The notes: generated from the letters alone by a model not told the origin. A stretch of 64,000 nucleotides of DNA from Segatella copri DSM 18205 (GCF_025151535.1 NZ_CP102288.1:3261515-3325514), one strand, 5' to 3'. Shown: positions 53,178-62,925, counted from the first letter of the stretch. A program made the numbers and translations.

Positions 53178-53190
53178 TAATGAATAGTCT

Positions 53191-53895
53191 ATGTACAACA
53201 TTTCCAATAAAATAGTTAGATTGTTTTGTTTATGTGTATTCCTTTTTGGGCATACCTCTGCGGATGCCCAAAATAGGAATTTACCTGCAGACATCAATCC
53301 TTATTTCGGACCAGTCGGCAAGCAGCCTGTCATGCCTAATGCGGCTGGCTTTATTCAGAGATGGTTGCTCCTGGAACCCATCTCTATGCCGGTCAAGAGC
53401 AATGTCGTTTTTACTGATTCTTATCTGAAGGAGATATTCCATACGCAGTATTTCCCTAAACAGATGGAAACAGTTCCTAAGGATGGAGCCGTCGTGAAGG
53501 TGGGCAAGGAAAAACTGAAATGGCATGCGCTGGACAGTAAACTGTTTAATGTGAAACTCTTCCGTTTCGCTACTTCGTTTAAGAAGCCTAAGTATGGTGT
53601 CTTGTTCTGGGCGGTTACCATTCTCGATTGCCCTGAGGAGATGAAAGACGTCCGCTTGTCTGTTGGCTCGAATGGTGCTTCCATGTGGTGGCTCAATGGT
53701 GAGGAGGCGGTGATGCTCGAAGGCGACCGAAGGATGGTTCGCGATGATGTGGTTTCTAAGAAACTTACCTTGAAGAAAGGTAGGAATATCCTTCGTGGTG
53801 CGGTAATCAATGGTCCTGGCATGAGCGACTTCTGTGTCCGATTCATCGACGGACAGGGCAAGCCTGTCAGAAACCTGTCTGTTCTTGTAAAGTAG
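53191..53895 (+). CDS. Small secreted beta-sandwich protein
   Basis: A 234-residue exported protein (signal peptide ending SADAQ). The body begins AAGFIQRWLLLEPI and ends in a jelly-roll-like region (VRLSVGSNGASMWWLNGEEAVML, TLKKGRNILRGAVINGPG). This domain type accompanies esterases and hydrolases in Bacteroidota polysaccharide loci, but no catalytic residues are evident and I cannot name the family. It lies 13 bp after the GH43-GH8 gene and 20 bp before the broken GH43 gene, so it is part of the same transcript. A carbohydrate-binding role is a guess. Confidence 0.6.
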   Translation: MYNISNKIVRLFCLCVFLFGHTSADAQNRNLPADINPYFGPVGKQPVMPNAAGFIQRWLLLEPISMPVKSNVVFTDSYLKEIFHTQYFPKQMETVPKDGAVVKVGKEKLKWHALDSKLFNVKLFRFATSFKKPKYGVLFWAVTILDCPEEMKDVRLSVGSNGASMWWLNGEEAVMLEGDRRMVRDDVVSKKLTLKKGRNILRGAVINGPGMSDFCVRFIDGQGKPVRNLSVLVK

Positions 53896-53915
53896 TGCAA
53901 TCAATATAGAAAGTT

Positions 53916-55406
53916 ATGAAACAGAACAATATATTTTTCAGATATTTTAGCCCGGTTGCTGCTCAGCAGAAACTTTATGTCGCTGCTTTGGTTGCCTTGT
54001 TGTCTTCCTCTGCTTACGAGGCAGAAGCCCAGGTGGGCGAACCTTTCATTCATGATCCTTCTACCATTGCCCAGTGTGATGGAAAGTATTATACCTTTGG
54101 AACGGGTGAAGGCGGAATCTGGTCGGAGGATGGCTGGACCTGGCAGGGTGGTGCTGTTCGTCCCGGAAGAGGAGCGGCTCCTGATGTGTTGAAGATTGGC
54201 GACCGTTATCTTGTAGCCTACAGTACTACGGGTGGTGGATTGGGAGGCAGTCATCGCGGTGATGTCCTGACGATGTGGAACAAAACGCTCGATCCGAAAT
54301 CGCCTGATTTCAAATATACCGAACCGGTGGTGGTCGCCTCATCCTTAGATGATGAAGACTGTGATGCCATTGATGCGGGCTTGTTGCTCGACCCTACTAC
54401 CGGCAGACTCTGGCTCAGCTATGGTACCTATTTCGGATTTATCCGTCTGGTAGAACTTGATCCGAAGACGGGTAAGCGGATGGAAGGCAACGAACCCGTC
54501 AATATCGCCATCGACTGCGAAGCTACTGATTTGATTTACCGCAACGGCTGGTATTATCTTCTCGGCACTCATGGCACCTGTTGCGATGGTCCTAATTCTA
54601 CCTACAATATCGTGGTGGGACGTTCGAGAAAGATAACCGGTCCATACGTAGATAATGTGGGCAGAGAAATGTTGCAGGGCGGTGGAAAGATGGTGATTGC
54701 TGCCAACAATCTGAAGACGGGTCCCGGTCACTTCGGACGCTATATCGAGGAAGAGGGTGTAGAAAAGATGTCGTTCCACTATGAGTCTGATTTCAGGCAG
54801 GGTTGACGAAGCGTGTTGGCTATCCGTCCTTTGTTGTGGAAGAACGACTGGCCTGTGGCTGGTGATGAATTTCATGCCGGAACCTACGAGATAGAATCGG
54901 AACGAAGAGGCTATGCCCTGGAGATTGCCGTAGATTTCGTGAGAATGCAACGTGATATCGAACCTTTCTGGATTAAGCCGACCAAGCCTCTGAAGAATAT
55001 CGAACCTCAGACCTTGAAGGAGGTAGAGGCAGGATGGCCTAAGGGCGAGGTAAAGGTAAGAATGAACGATTATATGTTCCGTCCTCATCAGAAGTGGAGT
55101 ATCATGCCTGTCGGAAAGGGTGGTTATCTGGGTGGCCCTTATTATAAGATCTGCATAGAAGGCACTACTCGCTATCTTACCGCAACCGCTCAGCATGATG
55201 TCATCGCCAAACCTGAGTTTACTGGTGAAGATGCCCAGCTTTGGAGCATCGAACAACTTACCGATGGCACCTATCGCATCATGCCGAAGGCAGTGCCAGG
55301 CACTGAAGAGAAACTGGCATTGGTTTCATTAGGCGACTGTACCCCAGGTTTGGCTCCCTTCGATTTCAACAGCGATAATTCTAAATGGAATTTCAGGCAA
55401 CAATAA
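53916..55406 (+). pseudogene. GH43 gene interrupted by an in-frame TGA
   Basis: The frame encodes an exported GH43 enzyme with a C-terminal trefoil/lipocalin-like module, about 496 codons, but a TGA stands at 54804-54806. Before it are the catalytic residues (Asp in FIHDPST, Asp in AIDAGLLL, Glu in IDCEATDLIY) and the end ...HYESDFRQG; after it the same frame continues RSVLAIRPLLWKNDWP, the usual next strand of arabinanase-like GH43 proteins (family pattern GGRSVL). One base change, GGA to TGA, explains the break. A truncated 296-residue product missing the last propeller strands is unlikely to be stable. Alternatives are a sequencing error or a very recent mutation. The downstream GH31 gene is intact. 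Confidence 0.78.
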
Positions 55407-55472
55407 ATTCATGATGATTTGACAATCGAGAAGCGTCCCAATCATAAACTCTCTAATAAAATAAACAGAAGT

Positions 55473-58010
55473 ATGCTAAAGAATTTATCTCTCATTGCCC
55501 TTTTGGGCTTCGCTGTAGTTGGTGTTCCAAGTGAACTCAGCGCCAAGAGCGTAAAGGTGGCAGGCACCCAGAAAGGTGCGGCTGCCAAGTCTGTCACCCG
55601 TCAGGTGGCTCAGCAGAATGTAACCATCGAATTCTATTCTCCATCCATCGTCCGCATCTTGAAATCTGATGCCGGACTTGGTGCTCCTGTTCAGAAGAAA
55701 AGCTATTCTGTCATCTTGAAACCTCAGCAGATGAAGGGCGTTCAAATACAGGAAAACGGAGATATTGTAAAAATCAATTCTAGTTTTATTTCCGTCGAAC
55801 TGAATCAGCAGACTGGCGAAATCCGCTTTCTTTCGAAGGATGGAAAGCTGCTGCTTACCGATACGAAGACCCGTCTGGAAGCTCGCAAGGACGAAGCCAA
55901 CAAGGGCAAGTACCGCATAGAGCAGGACTTCCGTCTTGCTGATGACGAGGCCATCTATGGTCTGGGACAGTTGCGCGATGTTTATATGAATCAGCGTGGC
56001 CGAAAGAACATCGAACTCTGGAATCATAACACCTATATCGCCATCCCTTATTTCACCAGTGAGAAGGGCTATGGTCTTTACTGGGACAATGCAGGAAAAA
56101 CCTATTTCAATGATGTCGTAGCATCCAAGAATAATGGCAACCATCCATCCCGCACTTCCTTTACCAGCGAAGTGGGAACCTGCGCCGACTACTATTTCAT
56201 GTATAAGGATGGTACGCAAGATGGAGTCATCGCCAGCATCCGTGAACTGACCGGACAGGCTACGATGTTCCCGAAATGGGCGATGGGTTTCTGGCAATGC
56301 CGTGAGCGCTATAAGACAAGCGATGAACTGGCTGGCGTATTGGACAAGTATCGCGAACTGAAGATTCCTACTGATGCCATCGTGCAGGACTGGCAGTATT
56401 GGGGCTGCGACTCCAACTGGAATGCGATGAAGTTCCAGAACCCATACTATATAAATAAGGTGGGCGATCCAGCCTATGCCAAGTATCTTCCTACCGATAT
56501 GAAGCAGATGAAGGCGCAGGGAGAACCCCGCCTGAAGAGCCCGGAAGAGATGGTGAAGTATGTTCACAAGAACGATGCCCATCTGATGATTTCCATCTGG
56601 GCAAGTTTCGGTCCTTGGACAGAGCAGTATCGTGAACTGAAGAAGATGAATGCCCTCCTTCCTTTTGAAACGTGGCCAAGAAACAGTGGCGTGATGCCAT
56701 ACGATGTCTTCAATCCGAAGGCTCGCAACCTCTACTGGAAGTATCTTACTCATCTCTACCAGATGGGCTTTGATGCCTGGTGGACCGATTCTACGGAGCC
56801 AGACCATTTTGAGAAGCCGGGCGATGAGAACTATCAGACCTTCGATGGTTCATGGTTGGGCGTGAAGAACGCCTTCCCATTGTTGCACAACAAGAGCATC
56901 TACGAGCACCAGAGAGCGATGAAGGGCAACACAAAGCGTTCGCTCCAGATGACCCGAAGCGGCAGTTTCGGTATTCAGCATTATGGCACCCTCTGCTGGA
57001 GCGGTGATGTGGTGGCTTCCTGGAACGAGATGAAGAATCAGATTCCATCGGGCTTGAACTTCTCGCTCTGCGGTATCCCATTCTGGAACACCGACCTGGG
57101 TGGTTTCTTCTACTGGGAGTTTGAACAGAATCCAAAGAACCCTGCCATTCAGGAACTGCAGACCCGCTGGATGCAGTGGGGAACCTTCATGCCATTGATG
57201 CGTAACCACTGTTCTTCACCGATGGTAAGCGAACTGTATGAATTCGGAAAGCAGGGCGACTGGGCTTATGATGCTATGATTAAGGCCTTCAAGCTGCGCT
57301 ATCGCCTTTTGCCTTATATCTACAGTACGGCTGGCGACTGTGTACAGAATAGCGGAAGCATGATGCGTGCCCTGGTAATGGATTATGCGGCAGACAAGAA
57401 GGCTTCCCGTCTGAACGATGAGTATCTCTTCGGCCGCAACATTCTGGTGAAGCCGGTAACCGATCCTTTATACACCTGGAAGGATAAGGAGAAGAAGGGC
57501 CATACCATCTATCCTGATGTAAGGAAGGCAGCTGCGCCTGTGAATGTTTACTTGCCAAAGGGTAATAAATGGTATGATTTCTGGAGCAACACCCAGTATG
57601 AGGGCGGTCAGGATATCCAGCGCCTTTGTCCTATCGACATCATGCCTGTATTCATCAAGGCAGGTACCATCCTGCCATTCGGTCCTGAAGTGCAGTATAG
57701 TTCAGAGAAGCCTTGGGATGAGCTGGAAATCCGTGTCTATCCTGGTGCTGATGGTAAATTTACGCTCTATGAGGATGAGGGCGACAACTATAATTACGAG
57801 AAGGGTAAATTCTCGGAAATCCAGTTTGTATGGAAAGAAGCAGACCGAACCCTGAACATCGCTCCACGCAAGGGCAGCTATAAGGGAATGCTCCAGCATC
57901 GCAGATTCCATATCGTACTGGTGGATGCCAATAGTGGAGCGGGCGATCAGCCTATGCAGGCAAGCAAGAGTGTGGAATATGACGGAAAGGCTGTAAAGAT
58001 ACAGCTGTAA
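55473..58010 (+). CDS. GH31 alpha-xylosidase/alpha-glucosidase
   Basis: An exported glycoside hydrolase of about 845 residues (signal peptide ending ELSAKS). An N-terminal beta-sandwich is followed by the GH31 barrel: IYGLGQLRDVYMNQRG, DWQYWG, nucleophile Asp439 in WWTDSTEPD, acid/base Asp512 in CWSGDVVASW, and MRNHCSSP. The end is a DUF5110-like sandwich (YPGADGKFTLYEDEGDNYNYEKG). GH31 members act on alpha-linked xylose, glucose or galactose; in this locus an alpha-linked side chain of xylan or xyloglucan is the likely target. ATG at 55473 is chosen because the earlier possible start (a TTG at 55419) precedes no signal peptide. Confidence 0.87.
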   Translation: MLKNLSLIALLGFAVVGVPSELSAKSVKVAGTQKGAAAKSVTRQVAQQNVTIEFYSPSIVRILKSDAGLGAPVQKKSYSVILKPQQMKGVQIQENGDIVKINSSFISVELNQQTGEIRFLSKDGKLLLTDTKTRLEARKDEANKGKYRIEQDFRLADDEAIYGLGQLRDVYMNQRGRKNIELWNHNTYIAIPYFTSEKGYGLYWDNAGKTYFNDVVASKNNGNHPSRTSFTSEVGTCADYYFMYKDGTQDGVIASIRELTGQATMFPKWAMGFWQCRERYKTSDELAGVLDKYRELKIPTDAIVQDWQYWGCDSNWNAMKFQNPYYINKVGDPAYAKYLPTDMKQMKAQGEPRLKSPEEMVKYVHKNDAHLMISIWASFGPWTEQYRELKKMNALLPFETWPRNSGVMPYDVFNPKARNLYWKYLTHLYQMGFDAWWTDSTEPDHFEKPGDENYQTFDGSWLGVKNAFPLLHNKSIYEHQRAMKGNTKRSLQMTRSGSFGIQHYGTLCWSGDVVASWNEMKNQIPSGLNFSLCGIPFWNTDLGGFFYWEFEQNPKNPAIQELQTRWMQWGTFMPLMRNHCSSPMVSELYEFGKQGDWAYDAMIKAFKLRYRLLPYIYSTAGDCVQNSGSMMRALVMDYAADKKASRLNDEYLFGRNILVKPVTDPLYTWKDKEKKGHTIYPDVRKAAAPVNVYLPKGNKWYDFWSNTQYEGGQDIQRLCPIDIMPVFIKAGTILPFGPEVQYSSEKPWDELEIRVYPGADGKFTLYEDEGDNYNYEKGKFSEIQFVWKEADRTLNIAPRKGSYKGMLQHRRFHIVLVDANSGAGDQPMQASKSVEYDGKAVKIQL

Positions 58011-58013
58011 GTG

Positions 58014-58037
58014 TTACATCATATAAAGTATTTGATA
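58014..58037. repeat. 24-bp direct repeat flanking the ATPase gene (left copy)
   Basis: A 24-bp segment starting TTACATCATATAAAGTAT is repeated exactly at 59755-59778, once before and once after the ATPase gene. The right copy is part of the working GH3 operator; the left copy has an operator half-site but no promoter after it. A 21/24 match also precedes the second ATPase copy (63116-63139). Confidence 0.75.
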
Positions 58038-58097
58038 GACGTTGATAGAGTGATCAAAATCCCTTTAAGGTATTGGGTGCACAGTTGAATACATAAT

Positions 58098-58130
58098 AAA
58101 TCCCGAAATCGCTTGGCGGTTTCGGGATTT
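58098..58130 (+). terminator. Terminator after GH31, inside the ATPase module
   Basis: AAATCCCGAAA (58098-58108) pairs with TTTCGGGATTT (58120-58130), followed by TTTGC. The same hairpin precedes the second ATPase copy at about 63202-63234, so it belongs to the ATPase module. The ATPase -7 box TATCTTTG (58136-58143) begins just after it. Confidence 0.75.
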
Positions 58131-58171
58131 TTGCTTATCTTTGCCAACGTAAATAGTAAATTGTTGATCAT

Positions 58172-59734
58172 ATGGCAACGAAGTTATATCCAATAGGCAT
58201 GCAGACTTTCTCTGAGATTCGAGAGGAGGACTTTCTCTATGTAGATAAGACGGAGTACATCTATCGTATGACTCATACGAGTGGAAAGTATTTCTTCTTG
58301 AGTCGTCCACGTCGTTTCGGAAAGTCACTCCTCGTCTCTACTATGCAGAGCTATTTCGAGGGAAAGAAGGAATTGTTCAAGGGATTGGCAGTTGAAAAAT
58401 TAGAAAAGGAGTGGACGGAATACCCTGTCCTCCATTTTGACATGAGCGGTGGCAAGCACATGGAGAAAGACCAATTAGTGCGCTATCTCTTGTATATATT
58501 GAAGGTAAATGAAGAAAAATTTGGCATCGTCAATGATTCTCCTGACCCGAATGTTCGTATGCTTAATTTAATAAAAACAGTATATGAACAGACTGGGCAG
58601 AAGGTCGTTGTGCTCATCGATGAATACGATGCTCCTTTGCTCGATGTGGTGCACGAGGATACTAGCTTGGATATTTTGAGAGAGGTGATGCGCAATTTCT
58701 ATAGTCCCTTAAAGTATAGTGACAGAATGCTGCGTTTCGTCTTCTTGACAGGTATCACCAAGTTCTCGCAAGTTAGCATCTTTAGTGAACTGAACAATAT
58801 CACAAATGTGTCGATGGACGATGAATATGCAGGAATCTGCGGCATCACCAAAGAAGAACTTCTGGAAAATATGTCGGATGACATCGATATGCTTGCTGAC
58901 GCACTTGGATATTCTAGAGAAATGATGATTGCAAAGCTCAAGGAGAATTATGATGGCTATCATTTCTCTAAGAAATCGCCAGACGTTTTCAATCCATATA
59001 GTCTGCTCAACTGTTTCTCGAAAAAGGAATTGGGGGCATTCTGGTTCAGTTCTGGTACGCCAACTTATCTTATTAATATGTTGAGGCAGTTTGGCGTGTT
59101 GCCAACGGAGATAGCCCCGACAGAAGCAGTCAGCTCATCCTTTAATGCACCAACGGAGAATATGAAGACCATCACGCCGTTGCTCTACCAAAGTGGATAT
59201 GTTACCATTAAGGAGTACGATCCGGAAACGAGGATTTATACTCTAGATATTCCAAACAAGGAAATCAAGGTAGGGTTGTTTGATAATCTTCTGCCAAACT
59301 ACGTGGATGGTGTCTCTGCCGAACGGGGCAATGTGGCAATAGCCAAAATGGCATTGCTTATTGGCAAGCGCAACATGGATGGTGCTTTGCATCTGTTGCA
59401 AGACTTCCTGGGTACGGTGCCATACTGCAACGTGACCAATTATGAGGGGCATTATCAGCAGATGCTCTACATCATCTTTACTCTCTTAACCAATTACCTG
59501 GTGGATGTGGAGGTGCATACGCCACGTGGCAGGGTAGATATTGTACTCCTTACCAAGACCGACCTCTATGTGGTTGAATTGAAGCTGAATAAGAGTGCTC
59601 AGGCGGCAATGCAGCAAATCAATCTGAAGAACTATCGCCAGCGATTCGCTCTTTGTGGCTTGCCAATTACCAAGGTTGGCATCAATTTCGATTCTACCCA
59701 AGGTACTATTGAGGATTGGGTGATAGAGGCATGA
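58172..59734 (+). CDS. AAA-ATPase-like / PD-(D/E)XK protein, copy 1
   Basis: A 520-residue cytoplasmic protein of the AAA-ATPase-like family (pfam09820 type) with a C-terminal PD-(D/E)XK nuclease-like domain. Walker A is SRPRRFGKS (Lys51) and Walker B is VVVLIDEYDAP (Asp150, Glu151). The C-terminal nuclease core is RGRVDIVLLTKTDLYVVELKLN (Asp, then ExK). The family is multicopy in Bacteroides and Prevotella; its role is unknown, with links to mobile DNA or defence suspected. It has its own promoter, interrupts the GH31-GH3 stretch and is flanked by a 24-bp direct repeat. A second, nearly identical copy begins at 63275. Confidence 0.88.
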   Translation: MATKLYPIGMQTFSEIREEDFLYVDKTEYIYRMTHTSGKYFFLSRPRRFGKSLLVSTMQSYFEGKKELFKGLAVEKLEKEWTEYPVLHFDMSGGKHMEKDQLVRYLLYILKVNEEKFGIVNDSPDPNVRMLNLIKTVYEQTGQKVVVLIDEYDAPLLDVVHEDTSLDILREVMRNFYSPLKYSDRMLRFVFLTGITKFSQVSIFSELNNITNVSMDDEYAGICGITKEELLENMSDDIDMLADALGYSREMMIAKLKENYDGYHFSKKSPDVFNPYSLLNCFSKKELGAFWFSSGTPTYLINMLRQFGVLPTEIAPTEAVSSSFNAPTENMKTITPLLYQSGYVTIKEYDPETRIYTLDIPNKEIKVGLFDNLLPNYVDGVSAERGNVAIAKMALLIGKRNMDGALHLLQDFLGTVPYCNVTNYEGHYQQMLYIIFTLLTNYLVDVEVHTPRGRVDIVLLTKTDLYVVELKLNKSAQAAMQQINLKNYRQRFALCGLPITKVGINFDSTQGTIEDWVIEA

Positions 59735-59765
59735 GCATCATCATCAAATGTAAGTTACATCATAT

Positions 59766-59818
59766 AAAGTATTTGATACTTGTGATAAAGTAGAATTCTG
59801 CTTTTTTGTTTACTTTTG
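59766..59818 (+). promoter_or_regulatory. Xylan-regulon operator and promoter of GH3
   Basis: AAAGTATTTGATAC (59766-59779), 7 bp, AAAGTAGAATTCTG (59787-59800), 10 bp, -7 box TACTTTTG (59811-59818). A weak third element (CAAATGTAAGTTAC, 59745-59758) lies 21 bp upstream. Predicted leader about 42 nt. Confidence 0.72.
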
Positions 59819-59866
59819 CAGCACAAAATAACAATTTAATATACTAATAGCTTAATAGTAATTACA

Positions 59867-62473
59867 ATGAACAAGAATGTTATATACGCAGCTTTGATGT
59901 TTGTGGTAACTATGTCTTCCGGCAATGCCTCAGCTCAGCAGTTGCCTTATCAGAATCCTGCTCTCTCGGCTCATGAGAGAGCGGTAGATTTATGTGGTCG
60001 TCTCACTTTGGAAGAGAAAGCTTCTCTGATGCTGGATGATTCGCCGGCTATCCCACGATTGGGAATCAAGAGATTCCAGTGGTGGAGCGAGGCGCTGCAT
60101 GGTGTGGCGAACATGGGAGATGTAACCGTCTTTCCGGAACCTATCGGAATGGCAGCTTCGTTTAACGACAGAATGGTGTATAGAGTCTTTGATGCAACAT
60201 CTGATGAGATGCGAGCCAAATGGAATGAACTGCAGCAGAAGGGAGGAGATGTAACCCGTTTCCATGCCCTCTCGGTCTGGACTCCAAACGTGAATATCTT
60301 CCGTGATCCTCGCTGGGGACGTGGACAGGAAACCTATGGTGAGGATCCTTATCTTACCAGTAGGATGGGATGTGCCGTGGTGCGCGGATTGCAGGGACCT
60401 GAAGATACGAAATACCGCAAACTCTGGGCTTGTGCCAAGCACTATGCGATTCATAGCGGTCCGGAATGGGCTCGCCATACAGACAATATTACCGATGTTA
60501 CACCGCGCGACCTTTGGGAAACTTATATGCCTGCCTTCAAATCACTGGTGCAGGATGCAAAGGTGCGTGAGGTGATGTGTGCCTATCAGCGTTGGGATGA
60601 TGAACCATGCTGCGGCAACACCCGCCTTTTGCAGCAGATTCTCAGGGATGAGTGGGGATTCAAGTACCTGGTAGTTTCCGACTGTGGCGCTGTTACTGAT
60701 TTCTGGGAGAATCATAAGGTTTCGAGCAATGCCAGAAATGCAGCAGCTAAGGGTGTATTGGCTGGAACCGATGTAGAATGTGGATTTAATTATATATATA
60801 AATCGGTGCCTGAGGCTGTGAAGTATGGTGCCCTGACTGAAGAAGAAGTTGATAAGCATGTGATTCGTCTGCTCGAAGGTCGTTTCGACTTGGGTGAGAT
60901 GGATGACAACAAGATAGTATCATGGTCGAAGATTCCTGTATCTGTACTTTGCAGCAAGGCGCATCGCCAGCTCTCGCTCGATATGGCTCTGCAGACCATG
61001 ACGCTGCTCCAAAACAAGAATGAGGTGTTACCTCTCGATAAAAAGGTAAAGAAGATTGCTTTCATCGGACCAAATGTGGATAACGAACCGATGATGTGGG
61101 GAAACTATAATGGTACTCCACGACAGACAATTACCATCCTGGATGGTATCAAGAGTCGTTTGAAGAAAAACCAGGTCGTCACCTTTAAAGGGTGCGACCT
61201 GGTGAACGACCAGACTTTGGATTCTTACTTCGACCAGTGTAGCATGGATGGCAAGATGGGCTTTAAGGGCACTTTCTGGAACAATCGTGAAATGGAAGGT
61301 AAGCCTGTTACCATCACTCAGGAAAAGAATCCTGTGCAGGTAACTACCTATGGTCAGCATTCGTTTGCACCTAATGTGAAGTTGACGGGCTTTTCTGCCA
61401 AGTATGAAACCGTATTCCGTCCTAAGCAGAACGCCAAGGTATTACTCGATGTGGCTGCCTGCGGTCATTATGAGGTTTATCTGAATGGTGAGAAAAAGTC
61501 AGAGAAGAGCGATTGGCGCACAGCAGAATCCCGCATCGAGTTTGATGGCGAGAAAGGTAAGGAGTATCAGATAGAAATACGCTATGCGGAAATGCCAAAT
61601 TATAATGCCAATATGAAGATCAATATCGGTCATGAGAATCCTATCGACTATCAGGCTTCGCTCAAGCAGTTGAAGGATTGCGAGACAGTAGTCTTCGTAG
61701 GTGGCATCTCTCCACAGTTGGAAGGTGAGGAAATGCCTATCGAGATTTCTGGCTTCAAGGGTGGTGACCGCACCAACATCGAATTGCCTAAGGTTCAGCG
61801 CAATTTCCTGAAGGCTTTAAAGGAGGCGGGCAAAAAGGTTGTCTTTGTCAACTGTTCGGGTTCGGCTATCGCCTTGACTCCAGAGACAGAGAGTTGCGAT
61901 GCTATTCTCCAAGCCTGGTATCCTGGTCAGGAAGGTGGTGAGGCAGTGGCTCGTGTACTCTTCGGGGAGTACAATCCTGCCGGCAAGTTGCCTATTACGT
62001 TCTATAAGAATTCAGAGCAGTTGCCTGATTTCAAGGATTACAGCATGAAGGGCAGAACCTATCGTTATATGAACGATGCGCTCTTCCCATTCGGTTATGG
62101 TTTAAGCTACACTTCTTTCCGTATGGGCGATGCTACACTTTCCAACTCTATCCTGAAGAAGGGTGAGAAGATTACGCTGAAGGTGCCTGTAAGTAATGTA
62201 GGAAAGAAGGATGGAACCGAGATTGTGCAGGTGTATGTGAAGGATCCTGCCGATACCGAAGGACCATTGAAGAGCTTGAAGGCTTTCGAGAGAGTGGAGG
62301 TGAAGGCAGGAAAGACTGCTGAGGCTGTCATCACGCTGGATAGCAGAAACTTCGAACTCTTCGATGCAGCAACCAATACCGTGCGTGCCAAGGCAGGTAA
62401 CTATGAGGTTTATTACGGCAGCAGTTCAGCTGATAAGGATTTGAAGAAGCTGGATGTTTCTATTGACTATTAA
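59867..62473 (+). CDS. xyl3A: GH3 beta-xylosidase with PA14 insert
   Basis: An 868-residue exported enzyme (signal peptide ending ASAQ). The N-terminal GH3 barrel has WWSEALHGVAN, DPRWGRGQETYGEDP and the nucleophile Asp272 in LVVSDCGAV. The second sandwich domain is interrupted at about 450-590 by a PA14-like module (FKGTFWNNREMEGKP, YEVYLNGEKKSEKSDW), and a fibronectin III-like domain closes the protein. The pattern is that of Bacteroidota Xyl3A enzymes releasing xylose from xylo-oligosaccharides. It is monocistronic, with a xylan-regulon promoter and a terminator. Confidence 0.92.
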   Translation: MNKNVIYAALMFVVTMSSGNASAQQLPYQNPALSAHERAVDLCGRLTLEEKASLMLDDSPAIPRLGIKRFQWWSEALHGVANMGDVTVFPEPIGMAASFNDRMVYRVFDATSDEMRAKWNELQQKGGDVTRFHALSVWTPNVNIFRDPRWGRGQETYGEDPYLTSRMGCAVVRGLQGPEDTKYRKLWACAKHYAIHSGPEWARHTDNITDVTPRDLWETYMPAFKSLVQDAKVREVMCAYQRWDDEPCCGNTRLLQQILRDEWGFKYLVVSDCGAVTDFWENHKVSSNARNAAAKGVLAGTDVECGFNYIYKSVPEAVKYGALTEEEVDKHVIRLLEGRFDLGEMDDNKIVSWSKIPVSVLCSKAHRQLSLDMALQTMTLLQNKNEVLPLDKKVKKIAFIGPNVDNEPMMWGNYNGTPRQTITILDGIKSRLKKNQVVTFKGCDLVNDQTLDSYFDQCSMDGKMGFKGTFWNNREMEGKPVTITQEKNPVQVTTYGQHSFAPNVKLTGFSAKYETVFRPKQNAKVLLDVAACGHYEVYLNGEKKSEKSDWRTAESRIEFDGEKGKEYQIEIRYAEMPNYNANMKINIGHENPIDYQASLKQLKDCETVVFVGGISPQLEGEEMPIEISGFKGGDRTNIELPKVQRNFLKALKEAGKKVVFVNCSGSAIALTPETESCDAILQAWYPGQEGGEAVARVLFGEYNPAGKLPITFYKNSEQLPDFKDYSMKGRTYRYMNDALFPFGYGLSYTSFRMGDATLSNSILKKGEKITLKVPVSNVGKKDGTEIVQVYVKDPADTEGPLKSLKAFERVEVKAGKTAEAVITLDSRNFELFDAATNTVRAKAGNYEVYYGSSSADKDLKKLDVSIDY

Positions 62474-62516
62474 GTAACTTGAGAAAATCATCAAGGAGCT
62501 GAGTAAATATGAAAAG

Positions 62517-62546
62517 AGGGTGTGTCATAAGTCCATGACACACCCT
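62517..62546 (+). terminator. Terminator of GH3
   Basis: AGGGTGTGTCAT (62517-62528) and ATGACACACCCT (62535-62546) form a perfect 12-bp stem with a 6-nt loop, followed by TCTT. Confidence 0.8.
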
Positions 62547-62606
62547 TCTTGGTCGCCGTGGACATGCTAAATATCGCAAAGAATCAAAAGAATATTGCCC
62601 AAAAAT

Positions 62607-62738
62607 GAGTCCGATGTTTGGGCACTCGTTGCCCGCGTTATGGGCAGTGGTTACCCAGCACAGGGGCTGCAGATGCCCACTTGGTGGGCTACGGATGCCC
62701 GTGTAACGGGCACAGGAAGACCAACCGAAGGGCATAAA
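62607..62738. repeat. 22-bp tandem array D of GCCC/GGGC mini-hairpins
   Basis: Six contiguous 22-bp units start at 62607, 62629, 62651, 62673, 62695 and 62717. Most contain a small palindrome (GCCCGCGTTATGGGC, GCCCACTTGGTGGGC, GCCCGTGTAACGGGC); the outer units keep only the GGGC arm in phase. The surrounding 800-bp gap (62474-63274) shows no gene. Confidence 0.75.
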
Positions 62739-62885
62739 GGGACCATCTGAAGAACTGACTTTTCCTGATTTCAATAGACACTTTTTTACTTTATAAACAA
62801 GAAAGGTAGACACTATCAATTTCATAAAACTGAAATAATAGACGCATTAGCTAAAAGTGCAGTCAATGATACTTCCATGATACAT

Positions 62886-62925
62886 CAATGAGACTTCTCG
62901 GCGCTAAAACCGAGAAGTCTCATTG
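62886..62925. repeat. Perfect 16-bp stem-loop
   Basis: CAATGAGACTTCTCGG (62886-62901) and CCGAGAAGTCTCATTG (62910-62925) with an 8-nt loop. No gene ends close by on either strand, so it is not an obvious terminator. Confidence 0.65.

Noticed and set aside
54804..54806. In-frame TGA in the GH43 gene as a selenocysteine codon
   Set aside because: The family has Gly at this place, no selenocysteine-type stem-loop follows, and no GH43 selenoprotein is known to me.
55485..56807. 440-codon open frame on the minus strand inside GH31
   Set aside because: It lies fully within an intact, well-recognised gene and resembles no protein; codon usage of the sense gene explains it.
58025..58059. Operator before the ATPase gene as a ninth regulon member
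   Set aside because: The first element is good, but there is no -7 box at the required distance; the ATPase has its own promoter at 58136, and the match is explained by the 24-bp duplication.
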